From Nereocystis luetkeana (lineage: Eukaryota; Sar; Phaeophyceae; Laminariales; Laminariaceae), in the NCBI GenBank assembly GCA_031213475.1, contig JARUPZ010000002.1:9436830-9500829 (forward strand): a DNA stretch of 64,000 bases, written 5' to 3'. The notes under the pieces are model-generated. The model saw only the letters and a list, made by a program, of their open reading frames with translations. It was not told the origin of the DNA and did no database searches. A program made the position numbers and the translations under genes. Every line of letters starts with the position of its first letter. Within the stretch, counting starts at the first letter, position 1. This document shows positions 24,603 to 35,692 of this stretch, one piece after another.

Positions 24603-25001
24603 ACTCGGAATATCACTGGGACCCGCGTGCGGAGCAACCCCCTCTGGGCGCTCTGCTAGTGCCTCTGCCGGGCACGTCTTTGAGGGGGGGAAAAAAAAAG
24701 AATTTTCCAAGGCTTGCTTGCGCAGGCGTTGTCGATACGGGTCGCGTAAGTTCCGAGTATCGAGTTTCGTTCTGTTTTTCATTTTTTGTTCGATGCACAT
24801 TCCCTCTGCTGCGACGCCACCACGAGCGCAACACTTGGAACCTCGCCGTGAAAATAGACTACTCCCAACGATCGTGTCTATAAGAGCTATCGAAGGTACT
24901 GACATCAACTCGATCCGTTAGAGCATGTGGGATGTTAATCAAAGGCTCCAACATCAGCCCCCCACGACGCCGAAGGATATCCACGACGTACCAGTACCAT
25001 T

Positions 25002-25070
25002 CCGGGCGGAAATGTAACGACCGCTTGATCTTCATACGTACACCCCCACGTTCCCTACAAAAATCCGCCA
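25002..25070. mobile_element. Very short inverted-repeat element, family D copy 3
   Basis: Left end GGGCGGAAATGTAACGACCG, right end GTTCCCTACAAAAATCCGCC. Imperfect hairpin, related by its ends to the copies at 16.6 and 27.5 kb. Confidence 0.6.
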
Positions 25071-25417
25071 CTTCCTTCCTACAGCTCCTGTCCCGTTTCT
25101 TCTCGCCACTCCGAGTTTAGATCCAGGGGGGGGTGGCGCTCGCTCGTTTCGACAATAACAACAACACGCCACAACCGCAGCAGCAACAACACAGCTAAAT
25201 AGCTCTGGCAATGGGAACGCGACGTCTGACTAAATTACTTCGAAAAGATTGCTTTCAAGAAACAGCCGAAGGCATGTATTCCCGTACCGCCGCGGTGAGA
25301 AACAAGAAAAATAAATATTCGATTGTTTCTTCTTGTTTTTCAAACGGCTGCAGGCGGCGCGATTTGTTTTTTTCTCGTTGCAACCTGTCAACACGCTGAT
25401 AAAAAAAAAACGATTCG

Positions 25418-25845
25418 TGCGGCGATTGACCTTGGATCTCGACTAGACTCAGCCCGCGGCCAACCCGCTTGGTGTCGGGCAAGGCCAACGAGTATAGAGG
25501 ACGGCCTCGAAGATATCAGGTGGGTCGAATGTCCAGGGGGCGAAAACTTGCCGGCGGCGTCGTACGGTCGTCTCCCAAACCTGAAAGAAAACCCTACCAT
25601 GGTAGTGTTTTCCATTCGAGACGGATCGAGAAATTTTGCCATCTCTTTTGGGCACGCCAGCCGCAAATTGTTATATTATCATACGCCTGGCGAGCGCCCG
25701 CCACATATCACCGGCCATTGTGTAAACACGGTGACCCTAAGGTGGGTCGGAGCCCCTACCGAGCGCACTCCGTTCATAATTCATGCCCCAGTCGGTGGTT
25801 TTCTCGATCGATGTCTGTCGAGGACTCGGAATCTCGCCACTTCGA
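25418..25845. repeat. Dispersed repeat E, copy 3
   Basis: Begins GCGATTGACCTTGGATCTCG and ends near GTTTTCTCGATCGATGTCTG. It covers the lengths of both copies at 8.6-9.25 kb in one continuous unit, so the family unit is at least about 420 bp. Shared blocks include AAGGTGGGTCGGAGCCCCTA and CGCACTCCGTTCATAATTCA. Terminal repeats and a coding region were not seen. Confidence 0.7.
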
Positions 25846-26285
25846 ACTGCAAGTATCCGCCTGAGTTTTCTCTGAAGCCGATCTTGGCCCAACATCGGCC
25901 CCAGAATTGTTTTTTTTTTTCAGGGTTTTCCAAAACATTGGAACTTCCGGTCCGAAGGATCGTACTCATAGCAAGCTGTACCTGAACAATTCTGGCGGGT
26001 ATCTGTGGAATTCAAGTTTCGTACTTGTGGGGAAAAAAAAATCCCATTGCTTTGAAGGCCTTTGTGCTCGTACAAGTTCCAACACACTTGTACGTACAAG
26101 TATGTCTGCTCGCTCGTCGCGGTGTCGAGGTGACTCTGCCGCTGGTATGGGTACGTACACGTTCGGGTTAAATTTGTTTTTTCGCTCGCTACCGCCCGTC
26201 AAATTTTCCATCGCAGCACCTCTATCTACTACGTACCACAGCAGTGGTTTGTGATCTCTGTCTCCGGCCTTGGGGTTGTCCAGTG

Positions 26286-26548
26286 GCATCATACGACTCG
26301 TCGTAATACTGCTGCTGCTGCACGCGCCAATAGAGTTTACCACTTATTCGAGATTTGATCAGATTAGCGTAGGGTCAAGGGTTAGGGTTGTTCTGATTGG
26401 TTCAGGGATAGAATTAGGATTGGGGCCAGTTAACGTAAGACTCGTCGTATACTGCTACTGCGTGCGCCAGTAGAGCTCACCACTTATTCGAGACCCGGTC
26501 TGATTGGCTTAGGGCCAGGATTAGGGTTGCTCTGATTGGCCTACAGTA
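26286..26548. repeat. Partial tandem duplication with TTAGGG-like blocks
   Basis: Unit 1 (about 26286-26440) and unit 2 (about 26441-26548) share ACTCGTCGTA, TACTGCT, GCGCCA, AGAG-TCACCACTTATTCGAGA and GCTCTGATTGG-like blocks. The units contain scattered GGGTTAGGGTT stretches, and AGGGTTAGGGTTAGGGG follows at about 26546-26562. The TTAGGG stretches are too short to call an interstitial telomere. Confidence 0.6.
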
Positions 26549-27468
26549 GGGTTAGGGTTAGGGGTTATAGTTATATTCGTCTCGTTCACATTTCCTCGAA
26601 GAAGCGCTACGCGACCCTCACACGCGCAGCGTCTGCTTGTTGCTAGTTGCAGCAGCTAGCTCCTGCAGTGTGCGACGTACTTTCCAAACTACAGCAGTAG
26701 TATATCCACGGGTGAGTATATTCCAAGGCACTTAGGTCAGGTGTGAGTTCGGCCGGTTGTCAATGAGTGGAAACATACAAGTTCGTAGTTGTGACGATTT
26801 TGGTTGGTTTTGGTGATCTGTGATTGTTGGTGAACGTCACGATTGTCGCAGGACTCCCCACGGCGAAATTGCCACTCTAACGCATACGGTTCTTGTTGCG
26901 CATGTATCCCCTAGCCAAACATGCCTTCCATAAATATACGATGAAGCTTCAATGCCGGTCCACAAACCCCAGATTTCCTATGATATCACATAATGCCGTT
27001 CATTCTTTACTGGTACACATTATATGCTGCCAAAAAATAGGCCACATTCATTCCAAGCAGTTTGCACCAAAACTAAAGCACGACAGCGATATCACATGTG
27101 ATGCTGCTGCTGCTGCTGCTGCGATTGGCCCGCTGCATGATACGCAATCGTCCGCCCGAACAAAAACAGAAAAACGGCAGTCACACGGAGCGATGGCCTA
27201 CCATGTACCAGGTAGTATGTACTCAGCAGCAACCTACTGCTGCTGCGGTATTATGATCGCAATATGCAACCCCGGTCTATGATGCCCCAAGTTCAATCGG
27301 GAGAATATTGGGGAGTCACGTCTATCCTCCATCATCTCTGATGTGTAATACGAAGTACCGGTAGGATATACCTGGATAAAAGAGGATAGGGAGCAGCAGG
27401 ATAGTTGTGGTATGTGTGTACATCAAAGTCCATGATACGGGTGAGGCGTCAACATGACTGCCACCTCT

Positions 27469-27536
27469 GTCTGAAAATGTAAGGACCGTTTGGGTGCTCA
27501 TATTAATATCCAAACAATCCTTACATTTCCGGACAA
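27469..27536. mobile_element. Very short inverted-repeat element, family D copy 4
   Basis: Left end AAAATGTAAGGACCGTTTGG, right end CCAAACAATCCTTACATTTC. The arms pair over about 20 bp around a short centre with TATTAATA. This is the most symmetrical of the four copies. Confidence 0.75.
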
Positions 27537-28922
27537 AAAGTTGGTGCTGGTAAGTCGCAGCAGTGGTCAATGTAATGTTCTGAGGGACACGATGCGGGGT
27601 GCGGGTCTGGGCTGGGTGGGGCCTGGGGCGGTATAGCATCGAGGACAGGTGTAACACAATCGATCCATCGGACGACTGCGCATTCCGCGGCTTCTTCTAT
27701 TAATAACAGCTACCAGGTACTCGTAAAGCCCGTTTACACTGCTGCGTGATGCCCGCATCAGGATGTTACAACCTATTATTATTAATACTATTATGAACAA
27801 TAGCCTAGATGAGCAGTATGCCCAAAGTACTTTTAATATGGTTTGTGGGTGGAGTGTTCGAGCGAAGACACGTACCAGGTATTACGTACCAGGTAGAAGG
27901 TAGGCGAACGAACCGTTGGCAGACTTTTTTCTTCTTCGTTTTCTGATGGAATTTAGAATTTTACGAATTTTATTAACCTCCGAGGCAAAAGGGGGATATA
28001 CTTGTAGAGAGAGCGAGATTGCCTTCGCGGTTCATTAGGTGCAAACACCCACAGGGCACTGAGACGCATGTAGGGCGGAAGCATCGCAACGGAGCACAGC
28101 AGTCGCGATCGACAAACTCGGCCATAGCCAGAATGTAGCTCTGGGCCAGAAGTTTTTTCGATGCTCGTCTATCGTCTATACCTTGGACCGAAACAAAGGG
28201 AAAAGGAAAAAAAGAGGCTCTATCTACGTACAAAATATCGGAATATGGGTCCGCCATCGCCATTTGCCCGTCTCACCAGCCCTTGTGATGGAAGTTGCAG
28301 GTACTCTTGAAGAAGGCTGTAAATAGCAAGCTCGTTATCGGGGTGCCACGCAGCCCCTATGGTGTGTCCACGCTCGCTGTGCTTGGTGAGAGATTTTTTA
28401 GAGACGATATGATGGGAATTGAGAGGAGTTAAAGAAAAACGACTCCGAAAGTTTTACGAACTCCATTTGCGGCGGAACCTCCGAGAATTTGGTGCCCTGT
28501 TCTTGGGAGGCCTTCGCTGTTTCTAGATTAGCTCCCGGCGAGATGAGCTTTGCTCTCCCATTTCAGTCTGTTTGCACCTCTCGACCCGACCTGCTTTTGT
28601 CAACTCCATCGCGTGGCGCTTGGATCTCTCCTTGCTCGTACTGACGGCCGTTGTCGGTTGATATCAGCCTCCCTTTCAGCGTTATCCTGACACGGCAGCA
28701 GTAGCTTCCCAGCACAAGTACCAGTGCGTACACACCATAGGGTAGACGATAAGAGCTTTGGAGTTTGCCGTCTGCATATCAGGACATCGCACGCGTAGAA
28801 GAAAATCGTGTGCCTCCGTTGCGGTGTTGTGGCTGCGGACCTCTAGGTTGCCTTGTTCTGTCCCGTCCGTGCCCTTACTGGTGCTACCACAGCGATCGGC
28901 TGCACGTTTCTGGTAGACCAAC

Positions 28923-31900
28923 ATGGCGTCCACCCCAACGTCAACGACGACGATGGAAGCTTTGGAGCAAGAGAGGGCCATACTCGACCGAGTGCTCCAC
29001 CGCCTCGTGGTTTCGGACGACGACAAGCTCTCCACGGTGCTCGACAAGCTTCTCCCCAAGCTTGTGCGGAAGCTGAACGATGCCACGCCCCTGCGGGCCA
29101 AGGTCGTCGACGTCCTGAGCCATATTAGTAAGAGGGCCCGCCCAAACCCGTCCATCACCCTCCCCTGCTCGGAGTTGCTGGCGGTGTGCAAGGACGTCTC
29201 GCCGACGTCGTTCGCCTTCAACTTCGGTATCATGTTCCTTGAGATGGGCGTCCCGCGGCTACCCCCAGCCGAGCAGGGCGCCGTCGCCGCGCAGATGGCG
29301 CGCGGGATATCCAGGCTGCCCAGGTACTCCCCGTCCCAGAACATCCTCCTCAACCTCATGCTGGCCGTCCTCGAGCACCTGCCGCTGCGCGTGGCTGACC
29401 CGCAGGCGGCACAGGCAGCAACGGCGGCGACGGCGACATCGGCGGTGCGCGAGGAACGCCTCGCCCCTGAGGACTCGGCCGTCGCGACCGACTGGTTCCT
29501 GGACGTCTGCCTGTATCCGGGCGTCCTCACGCGCGAGGGGAGTGCGTACCACGGCCTATCGGCGGCGGGGCTTGCGCGGCTGACGGCGACGGAGAAGGAG
29601 TGGCCGGCGGCCCTGCTCACGCGGCGCAAGCTCGCCGTGGTGAGGGCTCTCAAATCCGATCTCTTCGCTCCGTCCGCTGCCGTCGTGCCCGCCGTCTCCG
29701 CCGCAGCCTGCAGCACTCACCACGAGGTGCTCAAGGCGGCCGAAGACCTCCTCAAGAGCCTGTCGTCGTCGGATAGGAACGGGGCGCTCCGGCGAGACTC
29801 CGCGGTCGCCTCCGGGCTCCTGAACCTCGTGCTCGGGGGCGGCGGCGGAAGCCAGGCTCCCGGGACGACGGCGACGGCGATAACAGCAGGCAGCGCGACA
29901 GCAGGTGGGGGGGCTGCGGCATTGGCGGCAGCGGCCCTCTCGCCTTCCCGATCGCCGGCGTCTGCGGCGCTCGCTGTCCGCGCGCTCGCGTGGCTCGAGT
30001 CAGAGTGTCCAGAGGGGACCGCCGCCAGAATCCCGGAAGCCGTGCGCGTGTCGTTTCAGGCGCTGTTCGCGGCGGGTGTGTCGGGAGAAGCCACCGCCCC
30101 CCGTACCCCCGGCGCGCCGCACCACGACCGTGCTAACGCGGCCCGGCTTCAGGCCGCAGGGGCGAGGCTAGCGGCGTTCGTCGCAGCGAGGTGCAACCCC
30201 GCGATGCTCCCGATGGTGGGCCCTCTCCTGCTACAGGCCGTGCAAAGAGTTCTGACGATGAACGCTGCCTCGGGGACGGGGGGGGCGATCGGCGCCTCGG
30301 GGGCGGCGGGCGACACCGGCGAGGCTCCTCCTGCAGGGGCTACGCTCCTGATGCAAATCCAACGCGCCGCGATGCTAGAGGCGTGCTACGAGGCGGTGGC
30401 ATCGCTCGCGGTAAGACGGCCGGAGCTTTTCTCGGGGGAAACGTCGGTGCCGCGACTTCTCTTTTCCGAGCTCTCTGCCAAAGAGCCGTCCCTGCGGGTG
30501 AAGATCAGCGCCGCACTGGGCGCCCTGAAGGTATAAGTTGCCTTAAACTCGGTATCACACACGTACAAAACGTGTCTTTGTCGTACGTATGGATCCGTTT
30601 GGCGCGATGGCTCAATAGTCGCCATGCTGTGGTTGGTCACTCTGCGTAGATGGGCTGTAACGTTCGGTGTTGTGCTCCTCCGAAATGGAGAGTTGAGCTG
30701 CATGCGCATATATATATGTATATATATACCCGACCGCTTTTGGCGTGGCCGACTAGTCACCCTGTCACCCGGTTGCCAGACTACGGACCCACACGTTTGT
30801 TCTCACGCACCCCCCCCCCCCCCCGCGCGCGCGCCCCATGATCACCTCTCCGTTTCCACAGGGCGCTTACCGAGGAGCGGTTGGCACCAGCCTTACGCCA
30901 CAGCTGTGGTCTCTGCTGTGGGGTGCGGCAGCGTCCAGCGAGCACCGCGCCCGCCTCTGCGCGGTGGAGTGGGCGTGCGACCTGTTCGATTTTTCGGACG
31001 TGGCCGCCCGTCGCCTCTGCGTAAGCCTGTGCGACGACAAGGTCACGGCGGTCCGCTCGGCCGCCTCTCGGGGCCTCCACCCGCAGTCGCGCGCATCCAC
31101 AACGGCGCCTGCCGACGGCAGCGCCGCGACCACGATCGTGACCGCGCCTGCTATCGCTACGGCGACGGAGCCTTCCAGATACCCGAGCTTCGAGTCGTTT
31201 GTCCTGGGCGCCCTGCGCGATGACGCGGGTCCTGCAGCGGCCACGCGGGAAAGCTCGTCGCCGGCGCCTGTCCCGGCGAGCTTGCACGAGCTTCCTCCCG
31301 CGGCGCTTGCGCGCGCCTTGGACTTCGCGCTGGAGTGTCACAGAGCACACCGCCGCCCTAGCGGAAGCGACGGCGCCCGCAGCGTGGAGGATGCGGAGCG
31401 GGACGGCGGAGCGGAAAGCGAGGAGGCCGTCGCAGTTTTCCTGTCCCTGATAGAAAACACTCTCATGAGCGCCCCCTCCGCCACGGACGGGCAGCATAGC
31501 CACACGCAGATGGTCCTGCTGCACCGCTCGGCGGCCGTTGCGCTGCGGAAGCTAGCCGCGGGAGACACCGGGGCCGCTCGTGGAACGATTCCGAAGTTCT
31601 CGCCGGTGAAAGGAGTAGCGGCCAAGCTAGCCTCTCGCGGGCCTTGGCTGCAGCAGTGGCTCGGGCACGAGAGCTCGACGGAGATCAGGGAAGCGTTTGC
31701 GGAAACGACCGGCGCTTCGGCGGCGTTCATGGACCCGAACGCGGAGCTGGTGTCGCTTCTGAGGGCCCTTGTACTCAAGCTGAAGGTGACAAGATGGCAA
31801 AATAAATCGGTCGGTGTTGTCGGCACGCGCGGTCGCGCTATTTCGGGTCAATCTCTCGGTACAATTAATTGAAAGAGTGTCTTATTTTGGTTCGTATCTG

Positions 31901-34900
31901 TACTGGGTGGTACTTCTCCCCCTCTTATCCACCTTACGTACGAGTGCAGCGTTCGCGCTTCCTATAGAAGCCATGCTACTGCTGTAAAGTGGGGGGGGGG
32001 GGGTACTTTGGGGCCCCAATTCCTTCTATCTGGCGGGAGACTCCTCATCTGACGATACTCCCGATCTGTTTTTGCAATTTCGTTTTTTACACGATATATA
32101 ATTGATACACAAATGTATTTATGGTATGCTGCCTACAAGGCCAATGGGACTGACTGTCTTGTCTAAGGAGGCTTTTTTCTTCTTTTTTTTGGATTGGGAG
32201 GTTTGAGGGGTAGAGCTTCTCGTGTGAGAAACGTGAGAAGGAATAGGTACTGTAGTCCCCCCTTCCTCTCTATAGCAGCAGCATGGGAATATTTCGCGAA
32301 CCTAACCCACCACACGCTGTCTTGTCGTGTTTCGCTCGCTCTCTCGGTTGAATGCGCGACCGTGTCCTCTCCCTCTACGCGTCCAAAAAGCTGTGTACGG
32401 TGCCGGGCGCGGTAGGCTTCAGCAACCGAGCCGTCAGCTCCGCCCACGGGGCCGCGTGCGCCGTCGGTGCCATCCTCTCGCGCCTCGCGACCGCCGCTAG
32501 GTCCGAATCCGACGCAGACGCCGCGGTGTCGGCGTTGTCTTCGTCGTCGTCAGAAGGAAATCGTCGGGGACCTGGAGCGTGGGCAGCGCTGTCGGATGAT
32601 GCGCTGCCGTCGGCGCTTTCGTCCGTCGCCGCCGCCATCGGCCATCCGGTGTCTCTCCTGCACGTTGCGGCGTGCGATGCGATCGGCCGCATCGGCGCGG
32701 CGAGACCGTTGCCTCTTCGGTCGGACGTGCCGGCGGCGGCGGCGGCAGCGGCGGCGGCAATCTCTGCCCCTTCGGTAGTCGGAGCGGCCGGAGAGGACAG
32801 GGTGACGACGGTGCAGGCGGTATTCGCTAAGCTCTGGACCGCCTGCAGACTGGGAGAGACGACGGACGCGAGCAGGAGGGCGGAGGCGGCGGCCGAAGCC
32901 TTGGGAAGGTGTTGCCGAGGGGAAGGGGTGGAGGGGGCGAGCGGAGAGACAGCTTCCGCACGACTGCGCAAGACGCTGGTGGTGCTGTTCGAGATGGCCA
33001 AGAACCAGGTGTGGTATATACTAAAAACCAGGGATACCTCATGTGCAGTTTCGTGCGGCTGCAGGACGAGAAAATGGATAGAGATGGTGGTGCAGAAGTG
33101 CCCGAACATGCCCCGGCCGGATTATCGAACCACATCGTGATATCAGTCTGACGTCCGAGTCTCCCGATCGTGCGTGCTATCCCCGTCTTCTCCGGCCCCG
33201 CCTAAGCGCCACCGCGGGCCCTTATACCGCGCAAATGTTATTATGCAGGGGGTGCGCTTGACATGTTTGTGGCCTTGGGAGGCTGCATTTCGCTCTTATT
33301 TTTTCACTCTTAACCTAGCTTGCCATGGCATCTCGTTGAATCGTCTCTCACTGATTTTCTCCTCCTCCTCCCTCCTCCTCCTCCTCCTCCTCCTCCTCCT
33401 CCTCCTCCACCCCCACCTCCTGCTCCTTTTTGCGCCGACCAGAAAGAGGAAGAACTCCAATTTGCGGTGGGCGCGGCGGTGGCCGACCTGGCCCGCTCCG
33501 GACCCCTCCGCGTCCCCGCCGGCAAGGTCTTGGAAGACATGCGGGCATCCGCGAAGGCGGCAGGTCGTCAACTGAAAGAAGAGGCGGTGCTTGGGGGGGG
33601 GGGGGGTGAGGGAGGCAAGGCCGCAGAAGCTGGAGGCGCGGTAATCGACGCCCTGGATTACGTGCTCTATCAAGTGAGAGCAGTGAATGTGGCATTCGTG
33701 GTTTGCTGTGCACCGTGGGATGCGTGTGCCTGTGTACGTGTGATACTTTGCCAATTCGCGCGTTTTTTAGCGTACCGTGCCGCGTCTTGTGCTTTCTGTC
33801 TGTCTTGTCTGTCTGTCTGTTGAACAGTCAAAATAAGGTGCCAGCCAGGGTGAACAGTACACAGGAAGACGACACAATATGTATAAGTAAATGGGGGCTA
33901 CTGCTGTGTGAATACACTCCTCCATATTGATTTTTTTTTTTATCCTCACATATATCATACAGCAGTTCGTAGTGCCTTCGCCTGTACGATGTGTGCCCAC
34001 AGGTGTTCATTTAAGCCTCCTCGACGCTTTTTTTTTTTATTTTTGTGTTTCTTTTCAACTGCCCTGCAAATCCTAGAAGAGAAAGTAGCCTCTTCTTTCC
34101 CGGTCATCACACTACGAAAACGTTTTTTCTTTGTGGCATAGGTGCTCCACGTTCTGCTGGAAGACAACTCCCCCCACGTCTCGGGGGCGGCGGCGGTGTA
34201 TCTCCTTGCCGTTGTGAGGGGGTGCAGAGAGCACCCCGTCCTCGCCGCGTACCTCACCGATTTGCAAACGGCCTTCACGCGAAAGCTTTCCGTCAGGTGA
34301 GGAAATGCCTACGTGTTGCACATGTTGGGAGTGTGCTCGCGACTTGTGCTCGGCTCCTGTCGCGTTGACCGCCGGGGGGGGGGGGGGGGGGGGAGGGAGC
34401 CCCGACCGCTTTTCCCCCCCTGCATTTTCTAGGTATCCTTCGTATAAACGTATCGGATTCGAGTACGCAGGAACTTGTTTTTGCAATATTTGTTGCTTTT
34501 TCGTGGTTGTCGCTTTTGTTTTGCGCGGCTGGGGTGCGCTAGCGCCGTGTTTTGTTTTGTTTGCTTCGCTGCCAGGCTCTCGTTTCCATGTGTTGTCTCG
34601 CGGGCAAGCAAGCAGAAGGCTCTTTTCAAAGGAGCCCGAGCGGGGTATCGCAACGCTTCTCGCGTTTCGCGACGACCCAACGCCTTTGCTATTTTCGTAC
34701 CCCCTCTGGTTACTACTGTAGATGTTGTTCTCTCGTAGTCAGCCACCAACCCCACCCCGCACGCGCGCGCTTGCCCCCGCCCGCTTTTTTGTTTGCTCTC
34801 TCTTCCCAGCCCCTCGGAAACTTCCGAAAATCGTTTTTTTTTTCATCTGGGCGTCTGTTGATTTGTTTGGCTGTTAATCTGTTTGTTCGTGTATCTGTTG

Positions 34901-35660
34901 GTTGGTTTGTTTGTGTCGGGGGTTTCTTTGTTTTTCTTTTTGTGTTTGATATGTTTGCTTGTTTGTTGGTTCGTTGGTTTGCACTTTGTTTTTTTGGGTT
35001 GCGAAGTATTTATTTATTTCGTTTGTTTGTTGCTTGTTTTGTTTTATGTTGTTTGTCGTTCGTTAATTTGTGTCCTAGGTCGGAGTTTGTGCAAGAGGTG
35101 GCGGGCAAGGGACTGGCATTCGTCTACCAGGCGGCCGACAGCGAATCCAAGCAGGGCCTGGTCGACTCCCTCGTCGAGGCTCTCAGCACCGGAAGGCGGC
35201 GTGTCGCAGCGGCTACCCCCGGAGCCGCGGCCGGCGGTGGCGGCACCGATGCCCCCGGTACCACTCGCGCTGGTTCGGTGCTGTCGGAGGCTGGGGGTGG
35301 CGCGTACGGCGAGATGTGCGCGGTCGCGAACGACGTGGGGAGGCCAGACTTGATCTACTCATTCCTCAGCATGGCCAGCCATCACGCTGCCTGGTCAACT
35401 CGCAGGTGATTTCGGCGTTTTTGTTTTGTGTTCTGCAGGATTTTGTGGAGAAATTGGAAGCAGGCGGGTGGGAAAAGCTGTGCGTGAAGCAGAAAAGCGT
35501 GAGCGAGCGATGAGCGAGTAAGTGGTGAACCCAGGCGCTCTGGCGGTGGGTCGACTCGGAACTGCAGCAGTAGTTATCGCATTTTTCTGTCTTCAACGGT
35601 CCCTTCGCTTCCTTATATACCACGTCTGGTAAATTTCGTAACTCCGTGTTCCATCCTTGT

Positions 35661-35692
<32 letters not shown>

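Larger units (their letters stand above)
20744..28922. other. Intergenic region, repeat-rich, no gene recognised
   Basis: This lies between the start codons of the sorting nexin (minus) and ECM29 (plus), so it should hold both promoters. I see no exon chain or recognisable protein motif. It contains copies of families B, D, E and F, a ~29-bp motif repeated in both orientations at 23.38-23.93 kb, a partial tandem duplication at 26.29-26.55 kb, poly-G (20768-20782) and poly-C (22447-22463) runs, and eight TACCWGGTA palindromes. Core promoter elements could not be assigned. Confidence 0.6.

Noticed and set aside
28682-29716. 344-codon minus-strand open frame
   Set aside because: It is antisense to ECM29 exon 1, which has clear family motifs. 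High GC makes long antisense frames common here.
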